64,000 nt of DNA from Pseudomonadota bacterium. GTDB lineage: Bacteria; Pseudomonadota; Gammaproteobacteria; Steroidobacterales; Steroidobacteraceae. A program made the translations under genes and the position numbers. Each line of letters opens with the position of its first letter. The stretch's first letter is position 1. The stretch is taken from positions 1 to 64,000 of the forward strand of contig JAEYUC010000014.1 in NCBI GenBank assembly GCA_023433705.1, written 5' to 3'. Below the pieces are notes generated by a model. It did no database searches. It was not told where the DNA came from and was given only the letters and a program-made list of their open reading frames with translations. This document shows, in pieces, positions 25,802 through 34,380 of the stretch.

Positions 25802-26826
25802 ACCTGCGCGACACGCTCGAGCACCTGCTCTCGGGCAAACATCTCGGAGAGGAAGAGGCCTCCGACCTGCTGCGCGCGCTCACCGGCGCCGACATGCAGC
25901 CGGCGCTCGCGGGCGCGTTTCTCGCCGCGTTGCGCTCCAAGGGCGTCACGGCCGACGAGGTGCGCGGCTTCGCGCGCGCGATGCGCTCGCTGGCGCGGCA
26001 GCCCGCGATTCCCGCGAGTGTGGCCGCGATCGACATCGTCGGCACCGGCGGCGATGCGTCGGGCAGCTTCAATCTATCCACCGGCGCGGCGCTGCTGACC
26101 GCGGCCTGCGGCGTCGACGTCGTCAAACACGGCAACCGCTCGGTGTCGAGCAAGTCCGGCAGCGCCGACGTGCTCGAGCAGCTCGGTCTCAAACTACCGC
26201 TCGACGAAGCCGCGGCCGGCGCGTGCCTCGCCGCCACGAAATTCACGTTCCTGTTCGCGCCTCACTACCACCCGGCGATGAAGGCGGTGGGCCCGGTGCG
26301 CCAGGCGATGGGCGTGCGCACGGTGTTCAACATCCTCGGGCCGCTGACGAATCCCGCGGCGCCGCGCTTCCAGCTAACGGGCGCGTTCAATCTGTCCACG
26401 GCGCAGTTGATGGCCGACGCATTGTCCGGACTGCCGATCGAACGCGCATTCGTCGTGCACGGCGCGGAGGGCTGGGACGAACCTACGCCGATGGGTCCGT
26501 TCACGATCCTCGACGTGCGGCCTAGCAAGGTGCAGGCGGAGATCCGCAGCCCCTCGGACTATGGTCTCGACCTGTGTGGTGCGCGCGATCTCGCGGGCGG
26601 CGACGCCGCGTCGAACGCGCGCGCGCTGCGCGCCGTGCTCACGGGCGAAGACCGTGGTCCGCACCGCGACGCATTGTTGCTCGGCGCCGCGCTGGCGCTC
26701 GAGATCGTCGGCCGCGCGAAGTCGCCACGCGAGGGCGTTGCGATGGCACGCGAGGCCATCGACAGCGGCGCCGCTCGTCGCACGCTCCAATTGCTCGCTG
26801 CGTTTGGTACCCAGGTCCCGGCATGA
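25798..26826 (+). CDS. trpD: Anthranilate phosphoribosyltransferase
   Basis: 342 aa from a GTG at 25798 that overlaps the trpG stop (GTGA); the upstream part of the open frame is not translated. It transfers phosphoribose from PRPP to anthranilate. The PRPP loop DIVGTGGDASGSFNLST (about 77-93), KHGNRSVSSKSGSADVLEQLG (about 105-125) and GVRTVFNILGPLTNPA are diagnostic. The length fits stand-alone TrpD (about 340). It overlaps trpC by 4 nt. Confidence 0.97.
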   Translation: MNLRDTLEHLLSGKHLGEEEASDLLRALTGADMQPALAGAFLAALRSKGVTADEVRGFARAMRSLARQPAIPASVAAIDIVGTGGDASGSFNLSTGAALLTAACGVDVVKHGNRSVSSKSGSADVLEQLGLKLPLDEAAAGACLAATKFTFLFAPHYHPAMKAVGPVRQAMGVRTVFNILGPLTNPAAPRFQLTGAFNLSTAQLMADALSGLPIERAFVVHGAEGWDEPTPMGPFTILDVRPSKVQAEIRSPSDYGLDLCGARDLAGGDAASNARALRAVLTGEDRGPHRDALLLGAALALEIVGRAKSPREGVAMAREAIDSGAARRTLQLLAAFGTQVPA

Positions 26827-27662
26827 GCGCGGATTTCCTCGGACAGATGGCTGAATCGAGCCGCGCACGCTCGGCCGAGGCACGCGCGCGACTCCCGGAG
26901 CGCGAACTGCGCGCGCGCATCGCGGACCTGCCGGCCGCGCCGCGCCTTTCGCTCGGCGCCTTCGATCTCATCGCGGAAGTGAAGCTGCGTTCGCCCGCGG
27001 TCGGATTGCTGAAAGCCGCCGCGGAAGAGGACGTCGGCGCACGCGTCGCGAGTTATGCACGCGCCGGCGCCGCCGCGGTTTCGATCCTCACGGAGCCCAG
27101 CCGCTTCGACGGGTCGCTCGACGATCTCGCCGCGGGTGCGCGCTCGCTCGCGCCGCTCGGCGTCCCCGCGATGCGCAAGGATTTCCTCGTCGACGATTAC
27201 CAGGTGCTCGAAGGCCGCGCCGCCGGCGCGTCGGGGGTGCTCGCGATCCTGCGCATGCTGCCGCGCGGCGATCTCGAACGTCTGATCGACACGGCGCTGG
27301 AGCATTCCATGTTCGTGCTGCTCGAAACCTTCGATGCGCCCGACATCGAACTCGCGCATGCACTGGTCGACGCGCGCCGCGCGCATCGCGACCTGCTGCT
27401 GGTCGGCGTGAACTCGCGCGATCTCGTCACGCTCAAGGTCGTGCCGGGCCGGCTCGACGCGCTGGCGTCTTCGCTCCCGTCCGACGTGAAGCGCGTCGCC
27501 GAAAGTGGCGTGGCGACGGCCGAGGACGCCGCGCGCATGGCGCGTTGCGGCTACGACCTCGCCCTCGTCGGCAGCGCGTTGATGTCCGCGGCGGATCCGG
27601 CCGCGCTCGCGCAAGGCATGCTGGCCGGCGCGCGCGGAGAGCGGAGGGCCGTCAGCCGATGA
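26823..27662 (+). CDS. trpC: Indole-3-glycerol phosphate synthase
   Basis: 279 aa TIM-barrel enzyme converting CdRP to indole-3-glycerol phosphate. The ATG at 26823 overlaps the trpD stop. Family motifs are LIAEVKLRSPAVGLLK (catalytic Lys; most homologues have KxxSPS, here KLRSPA), SILTEPSRFDGSLDDL, MRKDFLVDDYQVLEGRAAGA, VGVNSRDLVTLKVVPGR and AESGVATAEDAARMARCGYDLALVGSALM. It is separate from trpF, unlike the E. coli fusion. It overlaps trpF by 4 nt. Confidence 0.96.
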   Translation: MSADFLGQMAESSRARSAEARARLPERELRARIADLPAAPRLSLGAFDLIAEVKLRSPAVGLLKAAAEEDVGARVASYARAGAAAVSILTEPSRFDGSLDDLAAGARSLAPLGVPAMRKDFLVDDYQVLEGRAAGASGVLAILRMLPRGDLERLIDTALEHSMFVLLETFDAPDIELAHALVDARRAHRDLLLVGVNSRDLVTLKVVPGRLDALASSLPSDVKRVAESGVATAEDAARMARCGYDLALVGSALMSAADPAALAQGMLAGARGERRAVSR

Positions 27663-28261
27663 CGCGGCCGTTCATCAAGATCTGCGGCATGACGACGCCG
27701 GACGCGGTGAACGCCGCGCTCGCGTGCGAGGTCGACGCGATCGGCTTCGTGTTCGCGAAGTCAGTGCGGCAGGTCACGACGGCCGTGGCCTGCGAGCTGG
27801 CCGCGCCCGCGCGCCGCAAGATCGCCTGCGTCGCCGTCACGCGTCATCCGACGCGCGCGGACGTCGACGTAATCCTGAGGGACTTCAGGCCCGACATCCT
27901 GCAGACCGACATCGAGGACATCGAGACACTCGGGTTGCCGAAGGAACTCAGCGTGCTGCCGGTGATGCGGCCCGGATCGCAGGCTGCGTGCGCGTTGCCG
28001 CGGCGCGTGTTGTTCGAGGGCCCGGTGAGCGGCAGTGGTCAAACGACCGACTGGGATCTCGCGGCCGGCCTCGCGCGCCGCGGCGAGGTGATCCTCGCCG
28101 GCGGACTGAATCCCGACAACGTCGCGGCCGCGCTGCGCCACGTGCGTCCGTTCGGCGTGGACGTATCGAGCGGCGTGGAAAGTGCGCCCGGCATCAAGAG
28201 CGTCGAAAAGATGGACAGGTTCGTGGCCGCCGCCCGAAGCGCGGCCCTGGAGTACGCATGA
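27659..28261 (+). CDS. trpF: Phosphoribosylanthranilate isomerase
   Basis: 200 aa TIM-barrel enzyme. IKICGMTTPDAVNAA carries the catalytic Cys near the N-terminus. DAIGFVFAKSVRQV, the phosphate-binding LAGGLNPDNVAAALRHVRPFGVDVSSGVES and a C-terminal GIKSVEKMDRFV complete the family pattern. The general-acid Asp is expected in DIEDIETLG/FEGPVSGSGQTTDW. The ATG at 27659 overlaps the trpC stop; the gene overlaps trpB by 4 nt. Confidence 0.95.
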   Translation: MTRPFIKICGMTTPDAVNAALACEVDAIGFVFAKSVRQVTTAVACELAAPARRKIACVAVTRHPTRADVDVILRDFRPDILQTDIEDIETLGLPKELSVLPVMRPGSQAACALPRRVLFEGPVSGSGQTTDWDLAAGLARRGEVILAGGLNPDNVAAALRHVRPFGVDVSSGVESAPGIKSVEKMDRFVAAARSAALEYA

Positions 28262-29508
28262 TTCCTCTCGACCCGGCCGAACAGGCCAAACTACTCGCCG
28301 ACGAGCTCGCCGGAAAATTCCCGGACGCGCGCGGCCGCTTCGGTCCGTTCGGCGGGCGTTACGTCCCCGAGACGCTGGTTGCGGCCTTCGACCGTCTCGA
28401 AGCGGGAATAAAGAAGCACCTGCACGCGCCCGATTTCCAGGCGGAGCTCGCGGCCGAACTCGCCAGCTGGGTGGGCCGCCCCACCGCATTGACGCATGCG
28501 CCGAAACTCTCGAAAGCCTGGGGCGCGGACGTCTGGTTCAAGCGCGAGGACCTGGCGCACACCGGCGCGCACAAGATCAACAACGCACTCGGCCAGGCGC
28601 TGCTCGCCAAGCGGCTGGGCGTCAAGCGCATCGTCGCCGAAACCGGCGCGGGCCAGCATGGCGTCGCGAGCGCCGCGGCTTGCGCGCGCGTCGGCCTGCC
28701 ATGCACCGTCTACATGGGCGCGGTCGACATGGAGCGCCAGGCACCGAATGTCGGGCGCATGAAATTGCTGGGCGCCACCGTCGTGCCGGTCACGAGTGGC
28801 GACAAGACGCTGCGCGCGGCCATCGACGATGCCTTCCGCGACTGGGTCTCCGATCCGAACGACACCTTCTACATCATCGGCTCGGCGGTCGGTCCGCACC
28901 CGTATCCGTATCTCGTGCGCGAGCTGCAGACGGTCATCGGCCGGGAGGCGCGAGCGCAATTCATCGAGCGAAACGGCAGCCTTCCCGACGCCGTGATCTC
29001 CTGCGTGGGTGGCGGATCGAATTCGATCGGCATGTTCCATCCATTCATCGGGGACGCGTCGGTCGAGATCATCGGGATCGAGGCGGGCGGCACGGGCAAG
29101 GAGCTCGGCCGCAACGCGGCGACGCTCGCCTACGGCCGGCCGGGTGTGCTGCAGGGCGCGTACTCGCTGCTGCTGCAGGACGATGACGGCCAGATCCAGG
29201 AGACCGAGTCCGTTTCCGCGGGTCTCGACTACCCGGGCGTCGGACCCGAACATTCATTGCTGCTGTGGGCCGGGCGCGTACGCTACGAAGCCGCCACGGA
29301 TGACGAGTCGCTGGAAGCGCTCACCGAGTGCTGCCGCACCGAAGGTATCCTTCCGGCGATCGAGTCGGCCCATGCGTTCGCCGGCGCGAAACGCTGGGCG
29401 AAGCAGAACCCCGGCAAGAAGATCCTGATCGGACTTTCGGGCCGCGGCGACAAGGACATGCCGACATTGCAGCGCACCGTGCTCGCAGAAAAGAAGAATC
29501 CGTCATGA
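28258..29508 (+). CDS. trpB: Tryptophan synthase beta chain
   Basis: 416 aa PLP enzyme that joins indole and serine. Lys106 in HTGAHKINNALGQ forms the PLP aldimine. ETGAGQHGVASAAACA, the phosphate-binding CVGGGSNSIGMFHPF and the C-terminal GLSGRGDKDMPTLQ are diagnostic. The N-terminal extension before GRYVPETL is about 33 residues, slightly longer than E. coli. The ATG at 28258 overlaps the trpF stop, and trpA starts within the last codons (ATGA), supporting balanced alpha2beta2 assembly. Confidence 0.97.
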   Translation: MIPLDPAEQAKLLADELAGKFPDARGRFGPFGGRYVPETLVAAFDRLEAGIKKHLHAPDFQAELAAELASWVGRPTALTHAPKLSKAWGADVWFKREDLAHTGAHKINNALGQALLAKRLGVKRIVAETGAGQHGVASAAACARVGLPCTVYMGAVDMERQAPNVGRMKLLGATVVPVTSGDKTLRAAIDDAFRDWVSDPNDTFYIIGSAVGPHPYPYLVRELQTVIGREARAQFIERNGSLPDAVISCVGGGSNSIGMFHPFIGDASVEIIGIEAGGTGKELGRNAATLAYGRPGVLQGAYSLLLQDDDGQIQETESVSAGLDYPGVGPEHSLLLWAGRVRYEAATDDESLEALTECCRTEGILPAIESAHAFAGAKRWAKQNPGKKILIGLSGRGDKDMPTLQRTVLAEKKNPS

Positions 29509-30281
29509 CGATCAGCCAGAAGCCCAGCGAGAAACTCTCGGCCGCGATCACGGGTGCCCGCGGGGGTACCGCGATCGTCGCGTTCATCACCGCCGGATAT
29601 CCGCAGCGGGAGAAGTTCCGCGAAAATCTCGTGCATATCGGCAACGAGGCCGACGTCGTGGAGATCGGCGTTCCGTTCACCGATCCGATGGCCGACGGCA
29701 TGACCATCCAGCGTTCGAGTCGCGAAGCGTTGCGCCAGGGCGTTTCGCTGCGCTGGCTGCTCGCCGAGCTCACCGCGATGGAACGGCCGAAAGCGCCGCT
29801 CGTCTTGATGAGTTATCTCAACCCGCTGCTGTCGTTCGGGCTCGAGAAGCTGGCCGCAGCGGCCGCGCAGGCCGGCGTGTGTGGCTTCATCGTGCCGGAC
29901 CTGCCGTTCGACGAAAGCGAGGATTTCCGCGCGGCGCTCGGCCAACACGGCATCGCGCTGATCCAGATGGTCACGCCCGTGACCACGCCGGAACGCATGC
30001 AGAAGCTGTGCGCGGCCGCGCAGGGCTTCGTGTACGCGGTCACGATGACCGGCACCACGGGCAAGACCGCGGCGGTGCCGGGCGAGGTGACGCGTTACCT
30101 CGACGCGGTGCGCGCGGCCTCCAAGCTACCCGTGTGCGCCGGCTTCGGAATCCGCGCGCGCGATCAGGTACGGCAGCTCGATGGCCACGTCTCCGGCGTC
30201 ATCGTCGGATCGGCGCTCGTCGAAGTCCTCGAGAGCGGTCAGGATGCCGCAGCGTTCCTGAGGGCGCTGCGGCCCGCCTAG
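29505..30281 (+). CDS. trpA: Tryptophan synthase alpha chain
   Basis: 258 aa TIM-barrel subunit that releases indole from indole-3-glycerol phosphate. The catalytic Glu53 and Asp64 lie in VVEIGVPFTDPMADGMTIQR. FIVPDLPFDESEDF and FVYAVTMTGTTGK (loop 6) match the family, as does the phosphate site VCAGFGIRARDQVRQ and GVIVGSALVE. It ends 5 nt before the TTG of the MFS gene, so transcription very likely continues into it. Confidence 0.96.
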   Translation: MTISQKPSEKLSAAITGARGGTAIVAFITAGYPQREKFRENLVHIGNEADVVEIGVPFTDPMADGMTIQRSSREALRQGVSLRWLLAELTAMERPKAPLVLMSYLNPLLSFGLEKLAAAAAQAGVCGFIVPDLPFDESEDFRAALGQHGIALIQMVTPVTTPERMQKLCAAAQGFVYAVTMTGTTGKTAAVPGEVTRYLDAVRAASKLPVCAGFGIRARDQVRQLDGHVSGVIVGSALVEVLESGQDAAAFLRALRPA

Positions 30282-30286
30282 TACGC

Positions 30287-31498
30287 TTGGAACACAAGCT
30301 GCCGCGCTACTGGATCCTCGCCCTCCTGCTGGGCGGGTTGTCCATGGTGAGCCCGTTTTCGATCGACACCTTTTTCCCCGCATTCCACGCGATGGAAAAA
30401 GCGCTCGGCGTCGACGCGCTGCAGCTCCAGCAGGTGATCACGGCGTACATGCTGCCGTTCGCGTTCGCTTCGCTGCTGCACGGCCCGTTGTCGGACGCGG
30501 TCGGCCGCCGGCCCGTGATGATCTGGGGCATGTCGCTGTATACGGTCGGTTCGCTGGCCTGCACCTTCGCGCCGAACTACGGATCGTTGATCGCCGCGCG
30601 GATCCTGCAGGGTGTGACCGCGGGCGTCGGCATCGTGATCGGCCGCGCGGTGATCCGCGACCTGTACGACGGCGCGCGGGCGCAGCGCCTCATGAGCATC
30701 ACGACGATGGTTTTCGCCATCGCGCCGGCCATCGCGCCGATCATCGGTGGCTGGGCGCACGTCGCATTCGGCTGGCGCGCGGTGTTCGCCTTCATGGTGC
30801 TGTGCGGCCTCGCGTTCACGTTTGCCGCGTGGTGGAAATTGCCGGAGACCCACCCGGTCTCCGCGCGGGTGCCTTTCAGCGTGCGCAACCTGGCCGCGAC
30901 ATCGGCGACGGTGCTGCGGCACCCGGAGTTCCTGATGCTCGCGCTGGCGGCGGCGACCAATTTTTCCTCCATCGCGAGTTACATCGGCTCGGCGCCCGCG
31001 ATCGTGGAAAAACACTGGGGCGGGAACGAGACGTCTTACTACTGGCTGTTCCTGCCGGTGATCAGCGGCATCCTCTCGGGCGCCATCCTGTCGACCCTGT
31101 TCGCGCGCCGGTTCCCTCTCCTCCTCCAGATACGCCTGGGGCTCGGCATCACCTGCGCGGCCGCCATGTTGCGCGCGGTTCTCCACTCGGCGCTGCCCGA
31201 GGTGCCGATGCACCTGCAGCAGGCGTTGCTGTTCACGTCGGCGATCGGCGCGCAGTTCGCATTCCCGGTGCTGACGCTGCAGATGCTCGACCTGTTTCCC
31301 GCGGCGCGCGGAACGGCCTCCGCCGCGCAGTCCTTCGTCGCGCTGCTCATCACGGCGTTCACGCTGGGCATCGTCGCGCCGTATGTCTCCTGGAATCTCG
31401 GCGTGCTGGCATGGACTTCGTTCGGCTACACCGTGGTGGCCTGGACCGCCTGGTATTTCGCACGCCGCTGGCATCGGGGACCACCGATTCCGGCCTGA
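30287..31498 (+). CDS. MFS transporter, Bcr/CflA type
   Basis: 403 aa, about 12 membrane helices. The Bcr/CflA drug:H+ antiporter subgroup shows in SIDTFFPAFHAMEKALGVDALQLQQVITAYMLPFA, the TM2-3 loop GPLSDAVGRRPVMIWG (MFS motif A) and ILQGVTAGVGIVIGRAVIRDLY. The start is a TTG at 30287, since no ATG or GTG lies before the first helix; another start inside trpA is possible. Only 5 nt separate it from trpA, so it is expressed with the trp operon. Export of an aromatic metabolite is possible but unproven. Confidence 0.88.
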   Translation: MEHKLPRYWILALLLGGLSMVSPFSIDTFFPAFHAMEKALGVDALQLQQVITAYMLPFAFASLLHGPLSDAVGRRPVMIWGMSLYTVGSLACTFAPNYGSLIAARILQGVTAGVGIVIGRAVIRDLYDGARAQRLMSITTMVFAIAPAIAPIIGGWAHVAFGWRAVFAFMVLCGLAFTFAAWWKLPETHPVSARVPFSVRNLAATSATVLRHPEFLMLALAAATNFSSIASYIGSAPAIVEKHWGGNETSYYWLFLPVISGILSGAILSTLFARRFPLLLQIRLGLGITCAAAMLRAVLHSALPEVPMHLQQALLFTSAIGAQFAFPVLTLQMLDLFPAARGTASAAQSFVALLITAFTLGIVAPYVSWNLGVLAWTSFGYTVVAWTAWYFARRWHRGPPIPA

Positions 31499-31544
31499 CT
31501 CTCCTTCCCGTGACGCGCCCGATCTCGCGAGTTAGTGTGAGCCC

Positions 31545-32006
31545 ATGAAAAAGAACACGCTCCTGGCCGCCGCCACGGCTGCCTTCTTGTCGGCCGCCGT
31601 CTCGGCGGATTCTCCCGGCGCAAGCTTCGAATGGCTCGTCGGGCACTGGTGTTCCGACGCGGACGGCGAGTTCATCGAAGAGCAGTGGCTCGGCGCGCGC
31701 GGCGACATCCTGCTCGGACTTTCTCGGACGGTGAAAGGCGACCGGACGAAGAGCTTCGAATTCATGCGCATCGAAACGCGTGAGGGCATCCGATTCATCG
31801 CGCAGCCGCAGGGCAGGCCGCCGACGGAATTCAGACTGACGGCATCCGGCGAGGGCTGGGCGCGCTTCGAAAATCCCGCGCATGATTTTCCGAACCGCGT
31901 CGAATACCGGCGTACGGCTACGGGTCTGCACGCGGAAATCGCCGGCCCGGGCAAAGATGGCAAGGTGGCGGTGATTCCCTTCGAATACACCGCCTGCCCG
32001 CCCTAA
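31545..32006 (+). CDS. DUF6265-like exported protein
   Basis: 153 aa with a signal peptide (KNTLLAAATAAFLSAAVSA). The mature part begins with the pattern FEWLVGHWCSDADGEFIEEQWLGARGDILLGLSRTV, typical of DUF6265 lipocalin-like proteins, and includes FENPAHDFPNRVEYRR. Function unknown; probably periplasmic and small-ligand binding by fold. The stop codon shares 4 nt (CTAA) with the stop of the convergent GGT-like gene. Confidence 0.82.
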   Translation: MKKNTLLAAATAAFLSAAVSADSPGASFEWLVGHWCSDADGEFIEEQWLGARGDILLGLSRTVKGDRTKSFEFMRIETREGIRFIAQPQGRPPTEFRLTASGEGWARFENPAHDFPNRVEYRRTATGLHAEIAGPGKDGKVAVIPFEYTACPP

Positions 32007-33706
32007 TAACCGGCGGCTTCGCCGCCCATCGACATTTCGCGCAATGCGCCACCCTTGAGGCGCGGCTTGCCGGCATCCACCGCGATGCCGATCCAGTAGC
32101 CGCGCTGCAGGTCGTCCTCGATCACGGGTTGTCCGAGCTCGCGCAACTGCTGCAGGTATTGCGCGCTGAAATCCGACTTGCCCACCGTCAGGCCGATCTC
32201 ACCGGCGGCAGCCCTGGAAAAATCCAGCCCGCCGAGCGCGGGCGACGCGATCGCCTGCTGCGGCGACATGCCGTGCGCGAGCGTGTCGAGCAGGGCGCCA
32301 AGCGTGCGGACGTGCAGACCCGCGCCGATGGCGGAGAACCCGAGCACCGGCTTGCCATCGCGGATCACGAGTCCGGGACTCGTGTCGTCGGGGAGCCGCG
32401 ATCCTGGCGCGACGCTCGCGATCAGGGCTTGCTGGAACGCGGCGGAATCGGGGATGGAGATGCCACCGACGAAGATGCCGGTGGATCCCCAGTTCACGGT
32501 ATTGATGGTATGGACGATCGCGGCCACGTTGCCTTGCCGATCCACCGCCACCACGCCGTCTGAGTGCGCGGTAGTGAGTTTGCGCGGCGCCGGAATGATC
32601 GGAATCGAGCCGGCGTCGAGCAGGGGCCACAGCTTGTTGGCCGTGTCGGGCCGGATGCGCGCGACGGGTGAGAGCTCGAACCCGAGGGCCTTTTCCATCT
32701 GCGGCGCGACGCCAGGCGCGTTGAGAATCGCGCCCAGCTTCGCGAATTGCGCGATGCGGAACAGTTTGAGCGGCGACTCCCCGTAGGGAGGCAGGGCTGC
32801 GAGGTTCGCAACCGTGGCGAGGTTCAGGCCTTCGATCAGCGCCACTCCGCCTCTCGACGGCAGCCCATGTGCGTAGACGTCGTAGCCGTTGAACGTTCCG
32901 TGCACCGGATCGATCCACGTCGGTAGATAGGCCTCGAGGTCGGCCAAAGTCATCTTGCCGCCTTCGCCGCGCAGAGCCTCGACGAACTCCTTCGCCCACG
33001 CGCCGCGATAGATGTGATCGGCGCCGTGTTTGGCGATGGCGCGCAATGTCTTCGCGAGCTCGGGCTGGCGAAACGTGTCACCCGCCGCGTACAGCTCACC
33101 GTCGGACCGCGTGAACACCGCGCGCGTCGCGGGCAAGCGCTGCAATACCGACTGGCGGGATTTCATCATTCCCGCGAGTTCCGGCGAGAGCGGGAAGCCC
33201 TTTTCCGCGCAATCGATCGCCGGAGCGAGCAGTTCGGCGAAGGCGCGTCTGCCGAATTTCGCATGTGCGGCCGCGACGCCGGCGAAGTATCCGGGCACGA
33301 GCGCGGTTCGGCCGCTGGGCGGCGAGTCGAACGCGCGCAGGTTGTCCGCCGCGAGCGCCGCGGGGTCGATCCCCGGAATCGTCAGCGGCTCGGTCTCCGC
33401 CCGCACGGTGTTGTACCCGGCATTGAGGTCGAAGACCCTGCCGCTCTTCGCGTCGAAATACACGACGTTGATGATTCCCGCGTAGCTCACGTACGAGCCG
33501 GCCGCGACGCAAGGCTGAAGCAACGCCGCGGTCAGAGCGGCATCCATGGCGTTGCCGCCCTTTTCGAGCATCGCGGCGCCGGCGCGCGCCGCGCCCGTGC
33601 CGCTGGTCGTCACGACCATGCCGCGCTCGGCGGTCACCTCGGCGGCGGACGCGCCCATACCCAGCGTCACTCCGAGCATCCAGCCTGCACGCATCATGGC
33701 TCTCAT
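32003..33706 (-). CDS. Gamma-glutamyltransferase-like Ntn hydrolase
   Basis: 567 aa, exported (signal peptide MMRAGWMLGVTLGMGASAAE). It has the GGT layout: a large N-terminal part (GGNAMDAALTAALLQPCVAAGSY, about 50-72) and a small C-terminal part beginning near LTTAHSDGVVAVDRQGN, where the first Thr would be the autocatalytic nucleophile, as in TTHYS of E. coli GGT. It is atypical: the usual glutamyl-binding RExAP is replaced by VRAETEPLTIPG, and the C-terminal GGILLN-type motif is GGISIPDS. It may therefore act on another amide or acyl substrate. It starts within the stop of the XRE regulator gene (ATGA) and forms an operon with it. Confidence 0.82.
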   Translation of the reverse strand: MRAMMRAGWMLGVTLGMGASAAEVTAERGMVVTTSGTGAARAGAAMLEKGGNAMDAALTAALLQPCVAAGSYVSYAGIINVVYFDAKSGRVFDLNAGYNTVRAETEPLTIPGIDPAALAADNLRAFDSPPSGRTALVPGYFAGVAAAHAKFGRRAFAELLAPAIDCAEKGFPLSPELAGMMKSRQSVLQRLPATRAVFTRSDGELYAAGDTFRQPELAKTLRAIAKHGADHIYRGAWAKEFVEALRGEGGKMTLADLEAYLPTWIDPVHGTFNGYDVYAHGLPSRGGVALIEGLNLATVANLAALPPYGESPLKLFRIAQFAKLGAILNAPGVAPQMEKALGFELSPVARIRPDTANKLWPLLDAGSIPIIPAPRKLTTAHSDGVVAVDRQGNVAAIVHTINTVNWGSTGIFVGGISIPDSAAFQQALIASVAPGSRLPDDTSPGLVIRDGKPVLGFSAIGAGLHVRTLGALLDTLAHGMSPQQAIASPALGGLDFSRAAAGEIGLTVGKSDFSAQYLQQLRELGQPVIEDDLQRGYWIGIAVDAGKPRLKGGALREMSMGGEAAGY

Positions 33707-33909
33707 TTTTTCTTTCCCTTTTCACGCTGGAAGATTGTTTCCAGCGGTAGTTTGAAAACTTCCGCGATCTCGAACGCCAGCGGCAGGCTCGGGTCGTAGC
33801 GCCCGGTCTCGATCGCGATGATCGACTGCCGGGAAATGCCGAGCCGCGCCGCGAGTTCGGCCTGCGTCCAGCCGTGTTTCGCGCGCAGCTCGGGCAGGAT
33901 GTTCCTCAC
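33703..33909 (-). CDS. XRE-family helix-turn-helix regulator
   Basis: 68 aa single-domain DNA-binding protein. The GTG at 33909 overlaps the stop of the membrane protein gene (GTGA), which fixes the start. The HTH is LRAKHGWTQAELAARLGISRQSIIAIETGRYDPSLPLAFEIAEVFKLPLETIF, covering nearly the whole protein; this YozG/Cro-like type is commonly paired with a small membrane protein. It lies between such a protein and the GGT-like gene, with 4-nt overlaps on both sides. Confidence 0.92.
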   Translation of the reverse strand: MRNILPELRAKHGWTQAELAARLGISRQSIIAIETGRYDPSLPLAFEIAEVFKLPLETIFQREKGKKK

Positions 33910-34301
33910 GCGCTCAGTCTCATGAGGCGGATCATTCGCCAGATGAACACGGGCCAGCCAAACGTGTGAACGAACCCGATGTTGAGGTGCGGGAATCCCA
34001 GCGGCTCGAGATAGGCATAGACCAGCGTCCACGCGGCCGTCACGAGCGCCGCGAGCGCGGCGGCGTACAGGATCTCGTGCCGCACGAACTCGTCGCTCCG
34101 GCCATAGGCGAGCACGGTGTTCCAGATCATCGCGAGGCCCGGGAGGATCGGTGACAACACGAGAAGCGTCCGCGACGTCCCCGCGGGCAGACTCATCAAG
34201 GCCCACATCGCCGCGACGTACGCCGCCATGTACAGCACGAGCAGCCAGCCGAACTGGCGCATCCACACCTTGAGGAGAGTTCTTCTTTCGGTGGTATCCA
34301 T
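33906..34301 (-). CDS. Four-helix membrane protein paired with XRE regulator
   Basis: 131 aa. Four predicted membrane helices: about 17-37, 45-65, 77-97 and 103-122, with a short basic C-terminus (WRMIRLMRLSA). No family recognised with certainty; small membrane proteins of the DUF2178 kind are often encoded next to YozG-type regulators and may control their activity. First gene of the three-gene unit with the XRE regulator and GGT-like protein. A long hairpin (34325-34380) lies 23 nt upstream of the start. Confidence 0.75.
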   Translation of the reverse strand: MDTTERRTLLKVWMRQFGWLLVLYMAAYVAAMWALMSLPAGTSRTLLVLSPILPGLAMIWNTVLAYGRSDEFVRHEILYAAALAALVTAAWTLVYAYLEPLGFPHLNIGFVHTFGWPVFIWRMIRLMRLSA

Positions 34302-34324
34302 GCGCTCCCCGGTGTCCGCTCCGA

Positions 34325-34380
34325 TGTAAAGGAACCTTGACGTTACCGGGCGAGCCCCGGAACGTCAAGGTTCCTTTACA
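34325..34380. repeat. Long inverted repeat between kinase and membrane protein genes
   Basis: Left arm 34325-34350 and right arm 34356-34380 are complementary over about 25 bp with one bulged base; each outer arm begins TGTAAAGGAACCTTGACGTT. The right end touches the stop codon of the histidine kinase gene. In RNA it would form a stable hairpin, so it could end the kinase transcript; it may also be a mobile palindromic element. Confidence 0.85.
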
